Shown: in pieces, positions 58,973 through 64,000 of the stretch
Position numbering within the stretch: position 1 is the stretch's first letter
Layout of the letters: each line of letters starts with the position of its first letter
NCBI RefSeq assembly: GCF_014698475.1
Contig: NZ_JACJTB010000003.1
Span: forward strand, 248,001 to 312,000
Length of the DNA: 64,000 bases
Source of the DNA: Nostoc spongiaeforme FACHB-130
GTDB taxonomy: Bacteria > Cyanobacteriota > Cyanobacteriia > Cyanobacteriales > Nostocaceae
Direction of reading: 5' to 3'
Position numbers and translations under genes: made by a program
Notes under the pieces: model-generated
The model's input: only the letters and a program-made list of their open reading frames with translations
Database searches by the model: none
What the model was told of the DNA's origin: nothing

Positions 58973-59213
58973 AGAGAACTCCAGAAATTAGATTTTATAC
59001 CAAATTGGAGAATGATTGCGACAAATGGATTGCCCAAAAGTTTACCAGTAAACACTTTCTCAATCCAAAATCTAAAATCCAAAATGGTATTAGCTGATTT
59101 TCCAGTCCAGATTTTATATTAAAAAGGCTCAAGCATTTCTGCCTAAGCCGGTACTAAATGCAATTCGGATGCTGGATTAATGGGTTAGCTGAAAGAGCTA
59201 ATTTGATAAAGCT

Positions 59214-59516
59214 TTAGTAACGGTTCCGTCCACCGTAACCCCCACGATTACCACCGCCAAATGAACCTCGGTCTTCTTTTGGTTTAGCTTTATTCACTTT
59301 CAGGTCACGTCCCATCCATTCAGCACCATCAAGGGCTTCAATAGCTGCTATTTCTTCAGCATCTGTACCCATTTCCACAAAACCAAAACCGCGCATCCGA
59401 CCGGTTTCACGGTCAGTAGGTAACTGGATACGCTTGACTGAGCCATATTCTGCAAAAACTGCACTCAGACTATCTTCTGTAACTTCATAAGAAAGATTGC
59501 CTACATAAACTGACAT
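59214..59516 (-). CDS. RNA-binding protein with one RRM and a Gly-rich tail
   Basis: 100 residues. The RRM has RNP2 VYVGNLSY at the N-terminus and RNP1 RGFGFVEM in the middle. A short G/R/Y tail follows (GSFGGGNRGGYGGRNRY). This is the cyanobacterial Rbp family, often cold-induced and RNA-chaperone-like. About 300 bp of leader separates it from the divergent hydrolase gene, consistent with post-transcriptional control of cold-inducible rbp genes, but no element is identified there. Confidence 0.92.
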   Translation of the reverse strand: MSVYVGNLSYEVTEDSLSAVFAEYGSVKRIQLPTDRETGRMRGFGFVEMGTDAEEIAAIEALDGAEWMGRDLKVNKAKPKEDRGSFGGGNRGGYGGRNRY

Positions 59517-59841
59517 AGATTGTCTCCGAAATCATAGATGTGTAGAGATTTAGGTTTCGGAGAAAAGTCTGTAAATACCAAAAGGAAAATGCCTGTCAAT
59601 AATAAAAACAAACGCGGTCGCCGAATTAACTCTCACTTCCTAGTATGACATAGCAAGCAATTATCGGGGGTGGGTTACTAAAAGCGTTATATAAAGTTAT
59701 GTAAGCAATGGATGACTCCGTATAGGTGATGAAATTTGGTGCTGGAGACGGCTAGGTTTACCTAACTATTCAGGCTGATCTTTGGTAGGTAGAGCTTTTC
59801 GCAGTACTATATAATCGCAAAGCTATCTCTCCAAAGGTAGA
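59517..59841. other. Divergent intergenic region between the RRM gene and the hydrolase gene
   Basis: Should contain both promoters and the RRM mRNA leader. No ORF, HIP1 cluster or clear repeat is seen. Confidence 0.45.
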
Positions 59842-59847
59842 TTGACG

Positions 59848-60687
59848 ATGATCTCTAGACGGCAAACCTTAGTTAAATCTGATATTCAACTTTCTTATTT
59901 AGAGTGGAATCAAGGTCAAGAACCTTTGTTGTTGTTACATGGTTTAGGCGACCATGCACTTGTGTGGTCTAGCTTGGGTGCATATTTAGCGACAGATTAC
60001 CACATAGTTGCGCCAGATATGCGGGGTCATGGTGAAAGCAGCAAGCCAGAAAAAGATTATAGCTTTGAAAGTGCGATCGCTGACCTCGAAGCCCTCATGG
60101 ATAAATTAGGATGGTCTTCCGCCCATGTTGTAAGTCATTCCTGGACTGGTAAATTAGCTGTAATCTGGGCTAGACAAAACCCCCAGCGAGTGCGGAGTAT
60201 GGTCTTGGTTGACCCGATTTTCATCTGGAAAATGCCCGAATTCTTAAAAGCGACCTTTCCCCTCTTATACCGCTTTTTATCCTTTCTCAAAGGTATGGGG
60301 CCATTTGCTAGTTATGCAGAAGCCGAACAACTCGCCCGACAATTAAACCAATATCAAGGTTGGAATGAACTACAACAGCAGGTATTCCAAGCTGGAATCG
60401 AACAAAAACCTGATGGGAGTTGGGGTAGTAAGTTCACCATAGCCGCCCGTGATGGCATTTTTGAAGATGTGATGCGTGTACCGGGCTTTACCCGCCCCAT
60501 CGATACACCCGCCTTGTTTGTCAAGTCAGATAAAGGTCTCAACCGCCAAGAATGGCAATTAAAACCCTACAAAAACAATCTGAAAAACCTACGCCTGTGT
60601 CAAGTTCCGGGAAATCATTGGCCTTTTCTGACTGAACCCGACTCATTTAACCGGACTGTGGCTGCTTTTTTAGCAGAGTGTAAATGA
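59848..60687 (+). CDS. Alpha/beta hydrolase
   Basis: 279 residues from ATG 59848 (TTG 59842 is an alternative). The fold shows LLLLHGLGDHALVW (oxyanion loop), VAPDMRGHGESSKPEKDYSF, a nucleophile elbow SHSWTGKLA and a C-terminal histidine in GNHWPFLTEP. The elbow reads S-H-S-W-T-G, with serine where glycine is common at the first position. The acid residue is probably in the FVKSDKG region. The substrate cannot be told. A repeat-rich hairpin follows the gene. Confidence 0.9.
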   Translation: MISRRQTLVKSDIQLSYLEWNQGQEPLLLLHGLGDHALVWSSLGAYLATDYHIVAPDMRGHGESSKPEKDYSFESAIADLEALMDKLGWSSAHVVSHSWTGKLAVIWARQNPQRVRSMVLVDPIFIWKMPEFLKATFPLLYRFLSFLKGMGPFASYAEAEQLARQLNQYQGWNELQQQVFQAGIEQKPDGSWGSKFTIAARDGIFEDVMRVPGFTRPIDTPALFVKSDKGLNRQEWQLKPYKNNLKNLRLCQVPGNHWPFLTEPDSFNRTVAAFLAECK

Positions 60688-60690
60688 GTA

Positions 60691-60786
60691 ATTTGTCATT
60701 GGTCATTTGTCATTAGTCATTTGTCAAAAATTTCTGGACTTTTGACAAATGACTTTTGACCTCTGACTTCTGACTTCTGACTTCCC
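60691..60786. repeat. TCATTTGTCAT/TGACAAATGA repeat block with a perfect 12-bp stem
   Basis: catttgtcaaaa (60718-60729) pairs perfectly with ttttgacaaatg (60740-60751) around a 10-nt loop. Direct copies of TTTGTCATT precede it and TGACTTC copies follow, up to the next gene's ATG. It may act as a terminator for the hydrolase gene. Confidence 0.7.
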
Positions 60787-62496
60787 ATGAGCCTTTGTAT
60801 AAATCCAGTTTGTCCCAAACCGAACAATCAAGATAACGATAAACACCGCTTCTGTCAAAGTTGTGGTTCTCCGTTAGAATTACCGGGGCGTTACCGTGTC
60901 ATTCGCTTGTTGAGTGACAAAACTGGCTTTGGCAAAGTCTATGAAGCACACACAAACGATACGCCAAAAATCCTCAAAGTACTGAGAGAGGAACTGTCAA
61001 ATGATGCAGCCGCTATTAAAATTTTTCAACAAGAAGCTGCTGTATTAGGACAGTTGCATCATCCCGGAATTCCCAAAGTTGATGGTTATTTTCAATATCA
61101 AACGCGCGATGGTTTGATATTACACTGCACAGCAAGGGAAAAAATCGATGCTTGGGATTTAGAACAGTGGATGAATCAACAACAATATCGTCCTATTTCT
61201 CAAACCCAAGCTATTGCATGGTTGCAACAATTAGCTGAAATTTTAAATTTGGTACATAGCAAACAATATCTGCATCAAGATATTCAACCATCTCATATTA
61301 AACTGCGTTCTAACGGACAATTAGTTTTAGTTGATTTCGGCACATCTAAAGAAGTCAGCAAACAATATCTGTCCCAATTTAATCATAGTGGTGAAATGAC
61401 ATCAATTATTTCATCAGGTTACGGTGCTTTAGAACAAATGCAAAGTCAAGCCGTACCACAATCAGATTTTTTTGCTTTGGGACGCACTTTTACATTTTTA
61501 TTAACTGGGCGACATCCTTTAGATATGTATGATGGGCAGAAAAAATTGCTGCAATGGCGAAATTTTGCCTCTCATGTCTCACCAGGATTGTTAGATTTAG
61601 TTGACTGGTTAATGGCAACTAAAATTACAGATAGACCCAATAATGCTCAAGAAATCTTGCAGCAGTTGGGAGAAATTGAACAACAGTATGTTCAGTTAAA
61701 TCTCACTAGTAATCTGCAAGAAAAACATTTTTCTCCTACAGTTGCCAAAACAGAAATAGGAGATAAACTGCCTTTAATTGCATTTTTAGCCGCATTAATA
61801 GTGTCATTAAGTTTAATTGGTGTGATGGCTTTGGGGATGCGATCGCCTAAAATTTCTACCCTCATTACCCAAACTCAAGCCCCTGAAACAAAAGGTAAAA
61901 TCGAGTTTTTTGGCTATCAAGAAGGTAGAGATAGTCAAGGTAAAACCGCAGAATTCAGCATTGCTATTTTATCAACAGAATATAAATGGCTATTAAATAG
62001 TAATTTTCAAATTCAATACAATGACCAAGTTGTAAGTGTTGATTTTTTAAAGTTAAATCTTGAACAAGAAAGTATTCAGAAAATTATGGAATACCCTACA
62101 GAAATTATTTCTGTGGGTACAGCAACTTGTGAAGGTAATTTAGCCGTTGCCCAGCGTCTCGCTCTCGAACGTGCCAAGCAAATTCAATTATTAGCCCAAA
62201 AATTATTTAAAAATACATCCAGTGTCAAAGGTTATCGCTTATTAAATCTTGGGCAATTTCAGCGCGGTAAATGTCCATCTAATCAAGATATAACGGATTA
62301 TCAAAGCAGTATCATCATTATTGGTGTACGCAAGAAATCTAAAGGCGTAATTGTTGATGAAGCCCTTAGATATCGGTTAATCAATCAGCCCTTTGCCGAT
62401 TTTAAATTAGATGATTATTCCTTGGGGTCAGTTGATAAATTTACAACTATTCCCCAACCTATATTGATTAGAAGTAGAGCAGCCAATAAGTGGTAG
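60787..62496 (+). CDS. Zinc-ribbon Hanks-type pseudokinase with a C-terminal extracytoplasmic domain
   Basis: 569 residues. The zinc-ribbon start (C4, C9, C23, C26) and kinase fold closely match the WD40 kinase at 54776. The catalytic loop reads HQDIQPSHIKL where its paralogue has HRDIKPANIML. The loop lysine and the magnesium-binding asparagine are replaced, and arginine of HRD is glutamine. DFGTSKE is kept, as is the lysine in LKVLREEL. A transmembrane helix follows (LIAFLAALIVSLSLIGVMAL). The C-terminal 180 residues hold IISVGTATCEGNLAVAQRLA and ERAKQIQLLAQKLF, somewhat like an OmpA-type helix. Probably a scaffold or regulator rather than an active kinase. Confidence 0.85.
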   Translation: MSLCINPVCPKPNNQDNDKHRFCQSCGSPLELPGRYRVIRLLSDKTGFGKVYEAHTNDTPKILKVLREELSNDAAAIKIFQQEAAVLGQLHHPGIPKVDGYFQYQTRDGLILHCTAREKIDAWDLEQWMNQQQYRPISQTQAIAWLQQLAEILNLVHSKQYLHQDIQPSHIKLRSNGQLVLVDFGTSKEVSKQYLSQFNHSGEMTSIISSGYGALEQMQSQAVPQSDFFALGRTFTFLLTGRHPLDMYDGQKKLLQWRNFASHVSPGLLDLVDWLMATKITDRPNNAQEILQQLGEIEQQYVQLNLTSNLQEKHFSPTVAKTEIGDKLPLIAFLAALIVSLSLIGVMALGMRSPKISTLITQTQAPETKGKIEFFGYQEGRDSQGKTAEFSIAILSTEYKWLLNSNFQIQYNDQVVSVDFLKLNLEQESIQKIMEYPTEIISVGTATCEGNLAVAQRLALERAKQIQLLAQKLFKNTSSVKGYRLLNLGQFQRGKCPSNQDITDYQSSIIIIGVRKKSKGVIVDEALRYRLINQPFADFKLDDYSLGSVDKFTTIPQPILIRSRAANKW

Positions 62497-62669
62497 TTTA
62501 TATAGCAGTCCTATTTGAGAAATGAAGAAGAGACTTCAGGAAGACAAGGTAGACAGGGTAGACACGGGAGCAACTTATCTCTGTGGTTCGTTCTTAGTTG
62601 ACTTTCTGACAAGATTCGGCTATCACAGCAGCAGAAATGCGATCGCCAGCAACTACCACCAGCTAAACT

Positions 62670-63704
62670 ATGAATACAATTCCACATACACTACCTATTC
62701 CCCCGCACTTTAACCCTGATAAAGTTGGCGAAGTATGGCGCGTCCCTTACCAAGAATGTGCAAGCGCCGCCGAAACTTGGACAAAACAATATAATATTCC
62801 TCCATCAGCTTCCGACAAAACTCGCATTTGCCTACTATTAATTGATGTGCAGAATACCTTTTGTATTCCCGGATTTGAATTATTTGTCGGTGGTAAATCT
62901 GGTAATGCAGCCGTAGAAGATAATCAAAGATTATGTGAGTTTATCTATCGCAATTTAGGCACAATTACCACAATCATTCCTACCCTCGATACACATACAG
63001 CAATGCAAATTTTTCACCCGATTTTTTGGGTGAATTCTCAAGGGCAACACCCGATACCAGCCGCCACTAATATCACTCCCGCAGATATTGAACAAGGTGT
63101 TTGGCAAGTTAACCCCGCAGTTGCCCATAGCATTACTCATGGCAACTATAAATTATTAGAAAAACAAGCCTATCACTACGTTAAACAACTCAGTCAAGAT
63201 GGTAAATATCCGCTAATTGTTTGGCCTTACCATTCTATTTTGGGTGGCATTGGTCATGCTTTAGTTTCGGCTGTGGAAGAAGCAATATTTTTCCATTGTA
63301 TGGCGCGGCAAAGTCAGACTCAATTTGAACTTAAAGGTGAGAATGCTTTAACAGAAAATTATTCTATATTGCGTCCTGAAGTTTTGATAGGCTTTGATCA
63401 AGCTCCCCTTGCCCACAAAAATACTAAACTAATCAAGCAACTTTTAGAATTTGATGTTGTGATTATCGGTGGTCAAGCCAAAAGCCATTGTGTTGCTTGG
63501 ACAATAGATGATTTATTAACAGAAATTAAACAGGTAGATGCTACCCTGGCGAAAAAAGTTTATCTCTTAGAAGATTCTTCTTCCCCGGTTGTCGTTCCTG
63601 GTGTTGTAGACTATACCGAACAAGCAGACGCAGCTTTTGCGAGATTTGCGGAGGCTGGAATGCACATTGTGAAAACAACCGAACTAATTGCCAATTTTAT
63701 CTAA
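62670..63704 (+). CDS. Isochorismatase-family cysteine hydrolase
   Basis: 344 residues, longer than typical family members (about 200). RICLLLIDVQNTFCIPGFEL gives the catalytic aspartate region. TLDTHTAMQIFHPIFWV is the metal-binding part as in nicotinamidases, and IIGGQAKSHCVAWTIDDLL gives the catalytic cysteine. The ATG at 62670 is close to a repeat-derived leader. A central insertion of about 90 residues (near 190-280, VWPYHSILGGIGHALVSAVE) distinguishes it from simple nicotinamidases. The substrate is unknown. Confidence 0.85.
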   Translation: MNTIPHTLPIPPHFNPDKVGEVWRVPYQECASAAETWTKQYNIPPSASDKTRICLLLIDVQNTFCIPGFELFVGGKSGNAAVEDNQRLCEFIYRNLGTITTIIPTLDTHTAMQIFHPIFWVNSQGQHPIPAATNITPADIEQGVWQVNPAVAHSITHGNYKLLEKQAYHYVKQLSQDGKYPLIVWPYHSILGGIGHALVSAVEEAIFFHCMARQSQTQFELKGENALTENYSILRPEVLIGFDQAPLAHKNTKLIKQLLEFDVVIIGGQAKSHCVAWTIDDLLTEIKQVDATLAKKVYLLEDSSSPVVVPGVVDYTEQADAAFARFAEAGMHIVKTTELIANFI

Positions 63705-63714
63705 CTCAGAATCT

Positions 63715-64000
63715 TCACTTCTTCAAATAACTTTTGGGATCTTGCGCCACCCATCCTTGGGACGAACTAGAACGCATTTCAAAATGAAGGTGTGGTTGTT
63801 GAGTTGTCGGTTCGCCAGTCGTTCCCACCGTACCTAATACATCACCTGTTTTAACTTGCTGATTGACCTTAACCTTGATACTAGCAAGATGAGCATAGCG
63901 GCTTTGCAATCCACCACTGTGGTTAATAATCACCAATTGACCATAACTACCTTGCTCTTGAGCAAATACTACAGTACCAGGTGCGATCGCCTCTACCGGA
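63715..64000 (-). CDS. M23-family metallopeptidase, 3' part (runs off the window end)
   Basis: The C-terminal 94 residues of a LytM-type domain. The frame is open to the window edge. It reads PVEAIAPGTVVFAQEQGSYG, then LVIINHSGGLQSRYAHLASI, then VNQQVKTGDVLGTVGTTGEP and the catalytic HLHFEMR with its metal-binding histidine pair. The usual H(x)3D part lies upstream, outside the window. Such enzymes cut or regulate peptidoglycan. It is convergent with the cysteine hydrolase, with a 10-bp gap. Confidence 0.9.
   Translation of the reverse strand, partial: PVEAIAPGTVVFAQEQGSYGQLVIINHSGGLQSRYAHLASIKVKVNQQVKTGDVLGTVGTTGEPTTQQPHLHFEMRSSSSQGWVAQDPKSYLKK

Noticed and set aside
62522-62713. Possible 63-residue protein before the isochorismatase-family gene
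   Set aside because: It begins in a GGTAGACAGGGTAGACACGG repeat and overlaps the start of the next gene; no conserved features.

Overview
The window looks like chromosomal DNA of a filamentous, heterocyst-type cyanobacterium (Nostocales). Supporting signs are the frequent HIP1 octamer GCGATCGC, the AT-leaning composition, abundant short intergenic repeats of the kind common in Nostoc and Anabaena, a XisI-family gene, several Hanks-type kinases (one fused to WD40 repeats), and a cobN / peptidoglycan-binding protein / furA / sigC block that I recall as having the same order in Anabaena sp. PCC 7120 (alr1689-alr1690-all1691-all1692). I saw no tRNA, rRNA, CRISPR array or prophage.

Layout. 1-8.6 kb: the 5' part of asnS, small hypothetical genes, two toxin-antitoxin loci whose PIN toxins are broken, a structured dispersed repeat and a 21-bp tandem repeat, two tandem Ser/Thr kinases and a cysteine desulfurase. 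8.7-25.4 kb: housekeeping and envelope genes (a lipoprotein with two phospholipase-D-type motifs, ChaB, NdbB, a HAD hydrolase, XisI, Nudix, folK, a class A penicillin-binding protein with a fibrillin-like neighbour), a cluster of small secreted basic proteins, a Crp-family regulator, and leuA divergent from a GntR regulator across two perfect operator-like palindromes.

26.4-36.0 kb holds the most interesting locus: nine consecutive same-strand genes whose order, topology and motifs match a type IV secretion apparatus (VirB2-, B3-, B4-, B5-, B6-, two B8-, B10- and B9-like). No relaxase, VirD4 coupling protein, VirB11 or VirB1 is seen nearby. A TonB-like protein with an unusual arginine-rich tail faces it at the 3' side.

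37.9-51.7 kb: nanE, a phytochrome-like histidine kinase divergent from cobN, the peptidoglycan-binding protein convergent with furA, sigC, a third toxin-antitoxin locus with a broken toxin, gpsA and lipA. 52-64 kb: transposase and GIY-YIG remnants, an ABC exporter, a zinc-ribbon kinase with WD40 repeats and a zinc-ribbon pseudokinase paralogue, an IF-3 gene that appears to start at ATT, a PII-like protein, an RRM protein, an alpha/beta hydrolase, an isochorismatase-family hydrolase and the 3' end of an M23 peptidase gene.

Two patterns cross the window. Three separate toxin-antitoxin loci each keep an intact antitoxin and carry a disabled toxin. Intergenic-type short repeats have been accepted in frame inside proteins: five places in CobN, and copies in a histidine kinase and a small hypothetical protein.
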